A stretch of DNA of 20,407 nt from Neisseria shayeganii 871 (GTDB taxonomy: Bacteria > Pseudomonadota > Gammaproteobacteria > Burkholderiales > Neisseriaceae). Shown here in pieces: positions 6,818-13,556 of this stretch; position 1 is the stretch's first letter; every line of letters begins with the position of its first letter. Under the pieces are notes generated by a model. That model did not search any database and was not told the origin of the DNA. It saw only the letters and a list, made by a program, of their open reading frames with translations. The position numbers were made by a program, and so were the translations under genes. Where the stretch lies: positions 838,659 to 859,065 of the forward strand of contig NZ_JH164926.1 in NCBI RefSeq assembly GCF_000226875.1, read 5' to 3'.

Positions 6818-7969
6818 ATGACCTCTTCCGCCTTCACTCCGCCCGATTTTGCCGGCCACAGCCCCTTAAGCTGGTATCAGGCCGCCGCCAGCCAGCCGGG
6901 TTTCATCCGCGATCCGGCTCAGGAGCGCGCCATCCGCCTGTTGGACGACTTGTGGGGCGAACTGATGATGTTCAAACGCAAGCGCAACCGCTTTCTCGGC
7001 CGCAGCCTGCGCTCCCCGCGTGCGCCGAGAGGGCTGTATTTTTACGGCGGCGTCGGCCGCGGCAAAAGTTTCCTGATGGACGCCTTCTACGGCTGCCTGC
7101 CCTACCGCCGCAAAAAACGGGTGCATTTCCACGCCTTTATGGCCGACGTACACCGCCGCATGGGCGAACTGAAAAGCGAAGCCAACCCGCTGCGCTCGGT
7201 GGCGCGCGAAATCGCCATGGACGTGCGGGTACTGTGTTTCGACGAATTCCACGTCAGCGACATTGCCGATGCCATGATTCTCGGCCGCCTGCTGGAAGGC
7301 CTGTTTGCCGAAGGCGTGGTGTTGGTGGCCACCTCGAATTACGCACCGGCCGATCTCTATCCGCAAGGCCAGAACCGCAGCAGCTTCCTGCCCACCATCG
7401 CCCTGATCGAACGCGAGTTGAGCGTGCTGAATGTGGACGGCGGCCACGACTACCGCCAGCGCACGCTGACCCCGGCCGATATTTTCTACATCCCCGCCGG
7501 CGCCGAACAGGAAGCCCGTTTGGGCGAACTGTTCGCCCGCATGAACGGCGCCCCCGCCCGAGCCGGCACCATCACCCTGCACGGCCGCGAACTGCGCACC
7601 TTAGGACAGAGCGACACCGCGATCTGGTTTCATTTCGACGAATTGTGCCGCGGCCCGCGCGCGCAAACCGACTACCTGACCTTAGCCGAACAATACCGCA
7701 CCGTATTCGTGTCGCACATTCCCAAGCTCGATGCCGCCCAACGGGCCGAAGCCCGCCGGCTGACCTGGTTGATTGATGTGTTGTACGACTACCGCGTCAA
7801 ACTCTGCGCCACCTTGGAAGCCCAGCCGGACGAGCTTTACACCAGCGGCGACTTCGCCCACGAGTTCGTGCGCAGCGCCAGCCGGCTCACCGAAATGCAG
7901 TCGGAAACCTACCTCGCCCTGCCGCATCTGACTTTGGATACGGCCCCCCCTGCCGCAACCGCCCCCTGA
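6818..7969 (+). CDS. zapE: Cell division protein ZapE (AFG1-like ATPase)
   Basis: ZapE is a cytoplasmic ATPase that in E. coli associates with the Z-ring; its family is also called AFG1/YhcM. The protein has 383 aa. It shows Walker A GGVGRGKS (77-84), Walker B VLCFDEF (138-144) with the FDEFHVSDIADAM family signature, and the sensor-like stretch ATSNYAP (171-177). The C-terminal block RLTWLIDVLYDYRVKLCATL and SRLTEMQSETYL are typical of the family. The ATG at 6818 follows a plausible promoter, and no upstream conserved residues are seen. It ends 8 bases before era, so the two are probably co-transcribed. The biological role is carried over from family knowledge. Confidence 0.93.
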   Translation: MTSSAFTPPDFAGHSPLSWYQAAASQPGFIRDPAQERAIRLLDDLWGELMMFKRKRNRFLGRSLRSPRAPRGLYFYGGVGRGKSFLMDAFYGCLPYRRKKRVHFHAFMADVHRRMGELKSEANPLRSVAREIAMDVRVLCFDEFHVSDIADAMILGRLLEGLFAEGVVLVATSNYAPADLYPQGQNRSSFLPTIALIERELSVLNVDGGHDYRQRTLTPADIFYIPAGAEQEARLGELFARMNGAPARAGTITLHGRELRTLGQSDTAIWFHFDELCRGPRAQTDYLTLAEQYRTVFVSHIPKLDAAQRAEARRLTWLIDVLYDYRVKLCATLEAQPDELYTSGDFAHEFVRSASRLTEMQSETYLALPHLTLDTAPPAATAP

Positions 7970-7977
7970 AAGCCCTT

Positions 7978-8892
7978 ATGTACGACACTCCCCTGCCCGA
8001 TGTGCCGCCCGGCTACCGCTGCGGCTTTATCGCCATAGTCGGCCGCCCCAATGTGGGCAAATCCACGCTGATGAACCACCTGATCGGCCAAAAAATCAGC
8101 ATCACCAGCAAAAAAGCGCAAACCACGCGCCATAAGGTAACCGGCATCTACACCGACGACACCGCCCAACTGGTGTTTGTGGACACCCCCGGTTTCCAAA
8201 CCGACCACCGCAACGCCCTCAACGACCGCTTAAACCAAAACGTCACCGAGGCGATGAGCGGGGTGGACGTGGTGGCTTTCGTGATCGAAGCCATGCGTTT
8301 CACCGAAGCCGACCGCACCGTGCTCAAGCAGCTGCCGCGGCACACGCCGGTGCTGCTGGTGGTGAACAAAATCGACAAAGACAAGGCCAAAGACCGCCTG
8401 GCGCTGGAACACTTTATCGCCGGCGTGCGCGCCGAATTCGATTTTGCCGGCGTGGAAGTGGTGAGCGCCAAACACGGCCTGCGCATTGCCAATCTGCTCT
8501 CGGCCCTCAAGCCGTTTTTGCGGGAAGGCATCCCGCTCTACCCCGAAGACATGGTCACCGACAAATCCAGCCGCTTTCTGGCCATGGAAATCGTGCGCGA
8601 AAAACTGTTCCGCTATCTGGGCGAGGAGCTGCCCTATGCGATGAATGTGGAAGTGGAGCAGTTCAAAGAGGAAGACGGCCTCTACCACATCTACATCGCC
8701 GTGCTGGTGGACAAAGAAAATCAGAAGCCGATTGTGATCGGCAAAGGCGGCGAAAAGCTGAAAAAAATCTCCACCGAAGCCCGCCTCGACATGGAAAAGC
8801 TGTTCGAGACCAAAGTGTTTCTGCGCGTGTGGGTGAAAGTGAAATCCGGCTGGGCCGACGACGTGCGCTTCCTCAACGAATTGGGCTTGTAA
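7978..8892 (+). CDS. era: GTPase Era, 16S rRNA-binding ribosome assembly factor
   Basis: Era binds the 3' end of 16S rRNA and helps 30S maturation. The 304-aa protein has the full G domain: G1 GRPNVGKS (22-29), the effector region KKAQTTRH (45-52), G3 DTPG (69-72) and G4 NKID (130-133). A C-terminal KH domain follows, with VIGKGGEKLKKI starting at residue 253. The length is close to other Era proteins. The ATG at 7978 lies 8 bases after the zapE stop, with no strong Shine-Dalgarno. A truncated MITE begins 25 bases after the stop, and the accessory islet follows. Confidence 0.97.
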   Translation: MYDTPLPDVPPGYRCGFIAIVGRPNVGKSTLMNHLIGQKISITSKKAQTTRHKVTGIYTDDTAQLVFVDTPGFQTDHRNALNDRLNQNVTEAMSGVDVVAFVIEAMRFTEADRTVLKQLPRHTPVLLVVNKIDKDKAKDRLALEHFIAGVRAEFDFAGVEVVSAKHGLRIANLLSALKPFLREGIPLYPEDMVTDKSSRFLAMEIVREKLFRYLGEELPYAMNVEVEQFKEEDGLYHIYIAVLVDKENQKPIVIGKGGEKLKKISTEARLDMEKLFETKVFLRVWVKVKSGWADDVRFLNELGL

Positions 8893-8917
8893 ACGCCTTT
8901 GCTTTCCCCGTTCAGGC

Positions 8918-9050
8918 TGAGGCCTTTGCAAAACCCCCAGATGTGGATGCAGTTCAAGGCGTAGCAGCGCAGCGAGCGTGAACGCCAGGAATCCCCGTGG
9001 GACAGACATATCATGAAGATAGGCAAGCGAGCGAGCAGCACACAACGCAG
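8918..9050 (+). mobile_element. MITE, long version, truncated at its right end
   Basis: The left end TGAGGCCTTTGCAAAACCCC and body match copies A and B. A block of about 24 extra bases (around AACGCCAGGAATCCCC) is inserted in the middle; the same block occurs in the decayed copy at 6571-6725. Similarity stops after CACAACGCAG at 9050, and the right inverted repeat is missing. The break marks the probable left edge of the accessory islet. Confidence 0.75.
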
Positions 9051-9066
9051 TGTAAGCGCGCGGCGG

Positions 9067-9144
9067 TTTTGTCCGCGTTTTGTGTTTTTTTTGTCCGCCT
9101 ATCGGACAAGAGTAGCGCGAAATTTTAGCGGCGTTTTTGTCCGC
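9067..9144. repeat. TTGTCCG repeat cluster with palindrome (iteron-like)
   Basis: TTTTGTCCGC occurs at 9067-9076, 9089-9098 and 9135-9144. An inverted TTGTCCG copy at 9103-9109 makes the palindrome TTGTCCG-CCTAT-CGGACAA (9091-9109). Four copies of the 7-mer in 75 bp is far above chance. The arrangement resembles protein-binding iterons or an operator; the function is unknown. There is no gene in 8893-9189. Confidence 0.5.
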
Positions 9145-9160
9145 CGCCTTTTGAAATTAT

Positions 9161-9187
9161 AAAACCCCCGTTGCTAAACGGGGGTTA
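9161..9187 (-). terminator. Rho-independent terminator of the islet genes
   Basis: AACCCCCGTT (9163-9172) pairs with AACGGGGGTT (9177-9186) around a 4-base loop. On the minus strand it follows the stop codon at 9190 immediately and runs into TTTTAT. Confidence 0.85.
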
Positions 9188-9189
9188 AT

Positions 9190-9633
9190 TTATGTCTTGC
9201 TCTCCAACCAAGCCCAAGCGAGGCAGCGCTCGAAGTCGGCCAACATCATGATGTCGTCAAACGATGCACCGCGCTGCATCATCTCCAGCTCCGGCATCAG
9301 TAGGTTTGCCGCCAAAAACGGGGTTTGCGGCGGGTTACCAGCGCCGCCGGCCAACGCCCACGCCTCGGCCTTGGCCTTGCTGTGCCGACACACCACAAAG
9401 CGCAGGGCGTCCGCCTGCTCGGCATGGCCGATAGAAACGACAAACTCAATCATTTTGCCGTTGTGGCGGCCGACGCGGCAGGCGACGTTGCCGGTGTTGG
9501 TCATCGCACGCGGCCGGCCGGCCAGCATATCGGCCAGCCATTGTTGCATGATTTTGATGGTGGCATCGGACACCTCGCCCCGCTCGCTGCGGTGGCTGTG
9601 GCCTGTGTTGATGGTGATGTGATGGATGTGCAT
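9190..9633 (-). CDS. Unrecognised 147-aa islet protein
   Basis: I do not recognise this family. It starts MHIHHITINTGHSHRSERGE, which is His-rich. It has a middle section GNVACRVGRHNGKMIEFVVSIG that looks like beta strands, a Cys-His pair in VVCRHSKAKAEAW, and a helical C-terminus (MPELEMMQRGASFDDIMMLA). There is no signal peptide or membrane segment. The ATG is preceded by GGAGGAG that overlaps the end of the upstream gene. One base separates the upstream stop codon from this start, so the two genes are very probably translationally coupled. A terminator follows directly. The size, tight packing and lack of recognisable homologues suggest phage or plasmid cargo, but nothing in the sequence proves this. 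Confidence 0.7.
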   Translation of the reverse strand: MHIHHITINTGHSHRSERGEVSDATIKIMQQWLADMLAGRPRAMTNTGNVACRVGRHNGKMIEFVVSIGHAEQADALRFVVCRHSKAKAEAWALAGGAGNPPQTPFLAANLLMPELEMMQRGASFDDIMMLADFERCLAWAWLESKT

Positions 9634-9634
9634 C

Positions 9635-9904
9635 TCACTCCTCCGACCGCTCGGTGTAGAGCGGCTGCGTCAAAATATCAAAGATATTGGGTAGGGCCTC
9701 GCATTTGCGGTGCATCATTTGGCACAACTCGTCTTGGGCTGCATCAAAGGCCGCCCAATCTTTTTCGGCGGTGTCGTTGAGCACGTGGATCAGGCGGATG
9801 GCATCGTCATGCCATTGTTGCGCCCACTCTTTAGCCTTTTCCAGCTGTTTTTCGCGGGTGGATGATTTCTTAAGCTTGTAACTGATTGGCCTTTTTCTTG
9901 ACAT
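9635..9904 (-). CDS. Unrecognised 89-aa islet protein
   Basis: The family is not recognised. It is a small charged protein beginning MSRKRPISYKLKKSSTREKQ, with a strongly basic N-terminus. A helical middle follows (LEKAKEWAQQWHDDAIRLIH, then DWAAFDAAQDELCQMMHRKC) and it ends TERSEE. The basic tail and helices would suit a nucleic-acid-binding or structural role, which is only a guess. The ATG at 9904 has AGGGGT 7 bases upstream. An intrinsic terminator hairpin lies only 17 bases before the start codon, so expression may depend on read-through. It is coupled to the next gene (9190-9633). Confidence 0.65.
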   Translation of the reverse strand: MSRKRPISYKLKKSSTREKQLEKAKEWAQQWHDDAIRLIHVLNDTAEKDWAAFDAAQDELCQMMHRKCEALPNIFDILTQPLYTERSEE

Positions 9905-9920
9905 AGTTACCCCTGATACA

Positions 9921-10069
9921 AAAAAACGCCTGATTATTCAGGCGTTTTTCATTGAAAATACGTTCATGGTTTCTACACACAGCCACTTTGAGCGGCTGGT
10001 ATTGCCATAAATAGCAAGTATGACATATTTAAACACACAGCCGCCACGGCGGCTGAATCTCTACGAGAT
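9921..10069 (-). ncRNA. Candidate small RNA or attenuated leader in the islet
   Basis: A minus-strand promoter (10076-10104) should start RNA near 10069, and a strong intrinsic terminator ends it near 9921, giving about 150 nt. Between them are two similar hairpins: 10038-10055, an 8-bp perfect stem, and 9980-9998, a 7-bp stem. Each is followed by GTGTGT. A 17-codon frame (10026 to 9973, MSYLLFMAIPAAQSGCV) overlaps the second hairpin but lacks a ribosome site. The unit could be an independent small RNA or a leader controlling the gene at 9635-9904. Expression is not shown. Confidence 0.45.
9922..9949 (-). terminator. Intrinsic terminator/attenuator hairpin
   Basis: AAAAACGCCTGA (9922-9933) and TCAGGCGTTTTT (9938-9949) form a perfect 12-bp stem with a 4-base loop and a T run. 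It lies 17 bases before the start of the gene at 9635-9904. Confidence 0.85.
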
Positions 10070-10075
10070 GGGCAG

Positions 10076-10104
10076 ACTGTACGCCTGTCGCCTGTCCGTG
10101 TCAA
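10076..10104 (-). promoter_or_regulatory. Minus-strand promoter with tandem repeat in the spacer
   Basis: A perfect TTGACA (10104-10099), a 17-bp spacer and TACAGT (10081-10076). The spacer contains two adjacent copies of GACAGGC (plus-strand GCCTGTC at 10083-10089 and 10090-10096), which could be an operator. The -35 lies just past the stop of the gene at 10107. Confidence 0.55.
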
Positions 10105-10106
10105 GA

Positions 10107-10373
10107 CTAAGCAATAATCCTCTCAACGGCGTACTCTACTTGGTCGGGGCGTAGATAATAACCGCCTACCAACTCACCATCCTCATCAAAAAACTGCAAG
10201 AGTACCTCATGCCTGCTGCACAAATCGTTTTTGGTTACGGTATGGGTTTTGGCATATTTTGCCAAAAAATATTCTCTTGAGTCGCCCATGTGCCCACGGG
10301 TCGGAATGGAAACGTGCGGATGTTCGCGGGCAATTCCATCAGATTCTGCTTTGTATTTATTGGAAATTTCCAT
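10107..10373 (-). CDS. Unrecognised 88-aa islet protein
   Basis: The family is not recognised. It begins MEISNKYKAESDGIAREHPH and contains an SREYFLAKYAKTHTVTKND segment. The C-terminal half looks like a small alpha/beta fold (HEVLLQFFDEDGELVGGYYL, then RPDQVEYAVERIIA). It has no signal peptide or membrane segment. The ATG at 10373 is preceded by AAGGAT with good spacing. It is separated from the two genes downstream by an independent promoter and a terminator, so it is a separate transcription unit. The base composition is more AT-rich than the flanking core genes. Confidence 0.65.
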   Translation of the reverse strand: MEISNKYKAESDGIAREHPHVSIPTRGHMGDSREYFLAKYAKTHTVTKNDLCSRHEVLLQFFDEDGELVGGYYLRPDQVEYAVERIIA

Positions 10374-10443
10374 TTTTCATCCTTTGGCATTATTACTTAA
10401 CCGCATTAATAATGGCTTTAACTTTGGTGGGGATGTCTGCTAA

Positions 10444-10767
10444 ACCCGCATCAACGAAATCCAGGCGCTGTACCGCGAGTGGCTGCGCCTCCAACCCAAG
10501 CTGGAAGCCGCCCAAGAAGAATGGCGGCAGGCCGCCGAAGTGATGCGCAAGCTGTCCGCCTTTTACGACCGCGAGTACCTCGAACTGCACCAAGCCATCG
10601 AAAACGGCCTGCCGGTTTGCCTGCACACCGAAGGCGAATACAGTGTGATGAGCGAAGACGCCCTATGGGAGGCTTTCGGCGAACAATACGAATTGGCCTG
10701 GGGCTGGATGCGCGCGGCGATGAAAGTACTCGACCGACACGGCGAACACAGCCAAAACGACGGTTAG
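10444..10767 (+). pseudogene. DUF4298-like protein, 5' end missing
   Basis: The frame following a TAA at 10441 reads TRINEIQALYREWLRLQPKL and continues through RKLSAFYDREYLELHQAIE, GEYSVMSEDALWEAFGEQY and ELAWGWMRAAMKVLDRHGEH to a stop at 10765-10767. This resembles DUF4298 proteins, whose function is unknown. The conserved region starts right at the beginning of the open frame without any initiator, so the natural start was lost at about 10440, where the islet begins. Internal GTG/ATG codons at 10537/10540 could only give a 75-76 aa C-terminal fragment. A terminator follows. Confidence 0.65.
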
Positions 10768-10776
10768 GATTTGCCG

Positions 10777-10796
10777 CAGCCGAGCGACGGCTTTTT
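10777..10796 (+). terminator. Terminator of the DUF4298 remnant
   Basis: AGCCG (10778-10782) and CGGCT (10788-10792) form a short stem followed by TTTTT. The T run leads into a DUS. Confidence 0.55.
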
Positions 10797-10806
10797 CAGG
10801 TAGCCT
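10795..10806 (-). repeat. DUS after the DUF4298 remnant
   Basis: Perfect TTCAGGTAGCCT, joined to the T run of the preceding terminator. Confidence 0.85.
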
Positions 10807-10830
10807 GAGCCCTGCCCGCCGACGCCCCAT

Positions 10831-10876
10831 ACAAAACGCCGCCATCCCGAACCCAATCAGGATGGCGGCGTTTTGT
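10831..10876. terminator. Terminator between the DUF4298 remnant and carA
   Basis: ACAAAACGCCGCCATCC (10831-10847) pairs perfectly with GGATGGCGGCGTTTTGT (10860-10876) around a 12-base loop. It can act for carA on the minus strand and from the plus side too. Confidence 0.85.
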
Positions 10877-10908
10877 GATGCTTTCCGTCAGCCGGAGAAG
10901 CAAACGGC

Positions 10909-12042
10909 TTAAGCGGCTTTGGCAGCCCGGATGCTGTCGATGAATTTGTCGAACAGATAAGACACGTCGTGCGGACCCGGGCTGGCTTCGGGGTGGCCTT
11001 GGAAACTGAAGGCGGCACGGTCGGTCAATTCAATGCCTTGCAGCGAACCGTCAAACAGGGAGCGGTGGGTCACTTTCACATGGGCGGGCAATGTGTCGGC
11101 ATCCACTTCGAAACCGTGGTTTTGGCTGGTGATCACCACCTTGCCGCTGTCCAAATCCTGCACCGGATGGTTGCCGCCGTGGTGACCGAAGGTCATTTTG
11201 CGGGTTTTGCCGCCCAGGGCCAAACCGAGCAGCTGGTGGCCCAAGCAGATGCCGAACAGCGGTTTTTTGCTCTCCAGCAGTTCTTTGACCGCCGCAATCG
11301 CGTAGTCGCAAGGCTCGGGGTCGCCGGGGCCGTTGGAAAGGAACACGCCGTCGGGATTCAGCGCCAGCACGTCTTTGGCCGGGGTTTGCGCGGGCACCAC
11401 GGTGAGGCGGCAGCCGCGGGCGGCCAACATACGCAGGATATTGGTTTTCACGCCGAAGTCGTAGGCCACCACATGATAGGGCTGCGCATCCGGAGTCACA
11501 AAACCGCGGCCCAATTGCCATTCGCCTTCCGTCCATTTGTAGGCTTCTTTCACGGTGACTTCTTTGGCCAAATCCTTGCCCACCATGCTGCCGAACTCGG
11601 CAATCAGTTCGCGGGCTTTTTCTTCGGTGGCCTCGCTGCCGGTCAGAATCGCGCCGGCCTGCGCGCCTTTGTCGCGCAGGATGCGGGTGAGGCGGCGGGT
11701 GTCGATGTCGGCAATCGCCACCGTGCGGTGGCGCACCAGATAGTCCTGCAGGCTTTCGCTGCTGCGGAAATTGCTGTGCAACAGCGGCAAGTCGCGCACA
11801 ATCAGACCGGCGGCATGCACCGCGCCGCTTTCCTCATCTTCGCCGTTGGTGCCGGTATTGCCGATGTGCGGATAAGTGAGGGTGACGATTTGCTTGCGGT
11901 AGGAAGGGTCGGTCAGGATTTCCTGATAGCCGGTCATCGACGTATTGAACACCACTTCGCCGGAAGTGGCGCCTTCGTAGCCGATGGACGTGCCGCGGAA
12001 GACGCTGCCGTCGGCAAGCACTAAAATTGCAGGGGAAGTCAT
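10909..12042 (-). CDS. carA: Carbamoyl-phosphate synthase, small (glutaminase) subunit
   Basis: CarA hydrolyses glutamine and channels ammonia to CarB for carbamoyl phosphate, feeding arginine and pyrimidine synthesis. The 377-aa protein has the N-terminal CarA domain (LADGSVFRGTSIGYEGATSG, then FNTSMTGYQEILTDPSY). It also has a class I glutamine amidotransferase domain: VAYDFGVKTNILR, FLSNGPGDPEPCDYA, GICLGHQ with nucleophile Cys266, and QGHPEASPG with His350/Glu352. The ATG at 12042 is chosen because MTSPAILVLADGS matches family starts and AGGAAT lies just upstream; a 33-residue longer open frame is not conserved. No carB is adjacent on either side within the window. The promoter and a possible attenuator lie upstream. 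Confidence 0.97.
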   Translation of the reverse strand: MTSPAILVLADGSVFRGTSIGYEGATSGEVVFNTSMTGYQEILTDPSYRKQIVTLTYPHIGNTGTNGEDEESGAVHAAGLIVRDLPLLHSNFRSSESLQDYLVRHRTVAIADIDTRRLTRILRDKGAQAGAILTGSEATEEKARELIAEFGSMVGKDLAKEVTVKEAYKWTEGEWQLGRGFVTPDAQPYHVVAYDFGVKTNILRMLAARGCRLTVVPAQTPAKDVLALNPDGVFLSNGPGDPEPCDYAIAAVKELLESKKPLFGICLGHQLLGLALGGKTRKMTFGHHGGNHPVQDLDSGKVVITSQNHGFEVDADTLPAHVKVTHRSLFDGSLQGIELTDRAAFSFQGHPEASPGPHDVSYLFDKFIDSIRAAKAA

Positions 12043-12118
12043 GATGGATTCCTGTTCGTTGTCGGAAAGGTCGGGCCGGCCGGATGGTTTTGATGGGCGA
12101 GCAGCCGTCACGGCGGCT

Positions 12119-12159
12119 AAAAAAAACACGCCCGACAGCAAAAACGGCTGCGTAACGTG
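12119..12159 (-). promoter_or_regulatory. Possible attenuator hairpin in the carA leader
   Basis: On the minus strand, CACG and CAGC pair with GCTG and CGTG across an internal loop (12127-12159) and are followed by eight T residues (plus-strand A run 12119-12126). It lies in a leader of about 150 nt between the carA promoter and start. This could be a terminator that meters carA expression. The stem is interrupted, so confidence is low. Confidence 0.3.
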
Positions 12160-12200
12160 CTTTTCTGGGCAGAAGCCCGCCCTACCCGAAGAAGCACGGC

Positions 12201-12229
12201 ATTTTACTGAAAACCGCCTACCGCAGCAA
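12201..12229 (-). promoter_or_regulatory. Promoter of carA
   Basis: On the minus strand, TTGCTG (12229-12224), a 17-bp spacer and TAAAAT (12206-12201), about 160 bases before the carA ATG. The 337-bp gap between carA and ispB holds this promoter, the leader, a DUS and the ispB promoter, but no gene. Confidence 0.6.
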
Positions 12230-12235
12230 GGCGCT

Positions 12236-12247
12236 TTCAGGTAGCCT
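12236..12247 (-). repeat. DUS between the carA and ispB promoters
   Basis: Perfect TTCAGGTAGCCT, between the -35 of carA and the -10 of ispB. Confidence 0.85.
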
Positions 12248-12295
12248 GCCGCTTTGGGGCGGGGCAGATGCCGTGCAGAAACGCCCGCCTGCTGT

Positions 12296-12301
12296 TATAA
12301 T
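12296..12301 (+). promoter_or_regulatory. -10 box of ispB promoter
   Basis: A perfect TATAAT followed by GCCGCGCC, 78 bases before the chosen ATG. The hexamer 17 bp upstream (GTGCAG) is a weak -35. Confidence 0.5.
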
Positions 12302-12379
12302 GCCGCGCCTTTTTGCCAATACGGCCCCGGCCGGATTTCCGCAAACCCGATCCCATGCGCGCCCACTACATTGCACACC

Positions 12380-13354
12380 ATGCTTGAAAACCTCCCTTAT
12401 TTCCAAAAAAACCTGACGGCCGATTTGGGCCGCGTGAATACGGTGATCAACCGCGCCGTCCAATCGGAAGTGGCGCTGATCTCGCAAATCGGCACCTACA
12501 TCATCGGCGCGGGCGGCAAGCGGCTGCGCCCGGTGATCACCATTCTGGCCGGCAAGGCTTTGGGTTACGACAGCGAACGGCTGTACGAATTGGCCGCCAT
12601 GGTGGAGTTCATCCACACCTCCACCCTGCTGCACGACGACGTGGTGGACGAAAGCGAGTTGCGCCGCGGCCGCCAAACGGCCAACAATCTGTTCGGTAAT
12701 GCCGCCGCCGTGCTGGTGGGCGACTTTCTCTATACGCGCGCCTTCCAGCTGATGGTGGGGGCCGACAGCATGAAAATCCTGCAAGTGATGGCCGATGCCA
12801 CCAACATCATCGCCGAAGGCGAAGTGATGCAGCTGATGAACATCGGCAACATCGATATCACCGAGGCCGAATACGTCCAGGTCATCCAATACAAAACCGC
12901 CAAACTGTTTGAAGCCGCCGCCCAAGTGGGTGCCATTTTGGCCGGCGCCTCTGCCGAGCAGGAGCAGGCCTTGAAAGATTACGGCATGTATGTGGGCACC
13001 GCCTTCCAAATCATCGACGACGTGCTCGACTACTCCGGCAGCCCCGAACAAATCGGCAAAAATGTCGGCGACGACCTGGCCGAAGGCAAACCCACCCTGC
13101 CGCTGATTTACCTGATGCGCCAAGGCAGCCCCGAGGCCGCCGCCGACGTGCGCCACGCCCTGCAAAACGCCGACCGCGGCTATTTCGACAAAATCTACGC
13201 CCACGTGCGCGCCTCCGATGCGCTCGACTACGCCGCCGCCCAAGCCCGCGCCGCGGTGGAAAAAGCCCTCCTCTGCCTCGAGGCCCTGCCCGAAAGCGAA
13301 GTGCGCCAAGCCATGCGCCAGTTGGCCGAAGAATCGGTGGCGCGCGTGTCTTGA
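12380..13354 (+). CDS. ispB: Octaprenyl diphosphate synthase
   Basis: A trans-prenyltransferase that extends farnesyl diphosphate with isopentenyl diphosphate to make the ubiquinone side chain. The 324-aa protein shows GGKRLRP (45-51), the first Asp-rich motif HDDVVDE with DDVVD at 86-90, and the second, IDDVLDYSG, with D213, D214 and D217. The length and the residues before the first motif (MVEFIHTSTLLHDD) favour a long-chain polyprenyl enzyme; the exact chain length is inferred. The ATG at 12380 gives MLENLPYFQKNLTADLGRVN. An open frame back to 12254 would include the promoter and is rejected. tRNA-Arg begins 15 bases after the stop. Confidence 0.94.
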   Translation: MLENLPYFQKNLTADLGRVNTVINRAVQSEVALISQIGTYIIGAGGKRLRPVITILAGKALGYDSERLYELAAMVEFIHTSTLLHDDVVDESELRRGRQTANNLFGNAAAVLVGDFLYTRAFQLMVGADSMKILQVMADATNIIAEGEVMQLMNIGNIDITEAEYVQVIQYKTAKLFEAAAQVGAILAGASAEQEQALKDYGMYVGTAFQIIDDVLDYSGSPEQIGKNVGDDLAEGKPTLPLIYLMRQGSPEAAADVRHALQNADRGYFDKIYAHVRASDALDYAAAQARAAVEKALLCLEALPESEVRQAMRQLAEESVARVS

Positions 13355-13368
13355 ATCTTTAAATCTCC

Positions 13369-13443
13369 CTCGCCGTAGTTCAACGGATAGAACGTATGCC
13401 TCCTAAGCGTAAAATACAGGTTCGATTCCTGTCGGCGGGGCCA
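13369..13443 (+). tRNA. tRNA-Arg (anticodon CCU)
   Basis: A 75-nt cloverleaf with acceptor CTCGCCG/CGGCGGG (one T-G pair), D arm GTTC/GAAC, anticodon loop CTCCTAA in stem TATGC/GCGTA giving CCT, T arm ACAGG-TTCGATT-CCTGT, discriminator G and encoded CCA. It lies 15 bases after ispB and has no obvious separate promoter, so it may be processed from the ispB transcript. A DUS-pair terminator follows. Confidence 0.93.
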
Positions 13444-13449
13444 CACAAC

Positions 13450-13477
13450 AGGCTACCTGAAAGCTTTCAGGTAGCCT
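13450..13477. terminator. Inverted DUS pair after tRNA-Arg (likely terminator)
   Basis: AGGCTACCTGAA (13450-13461) and TTCAGGTAGCCT (13466-13477) form a perfect 12-bp stem with a 4-base loop. The trailing T run is weak. Confidence 0.7.
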
Positions 13478-13518
13478 GATTTCTTGCCGCCCGGCCTGAT
13501 GGGCGCACGTTTCTCCGC

Positions 13519-13524
13519 TATAAT
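13519..13524 (+). promoter_or_regulatory. -10 box of metX promoter
   Basis: A perfect TATAAT followed by AAGCGCC, 32 bases before the metX ATG. No strong -35. Confidence 0.5.
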
Positions 13525-13556
13525 AAGCGCCTTTGCCGATTTCCGACGCATCCGCC

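Noticed and set aside
9067..9144. CRISPR array
   Set aside because: The repeats are only 7-10 bp, irregularly spaced and partly inverted, with no cas genes; no CRISPR is seen anywhere in the window.
9973..10026. 17-codon ORF (MSYLLFMAIPAAQSGCV) as a type I toxin
   Set aside because: It is short, has no ribosome site and overlaps a hairpin; no antisense promoter is evident, so it is kept only as a detail of the RNA unit.
10540..10767. 75-aa ORF as a complete small gene
   Set aside because: Family-like sequence continues upstream in frame to 10444, so this is the C-terminal part of a larger, truncated DUF4298-like gene.
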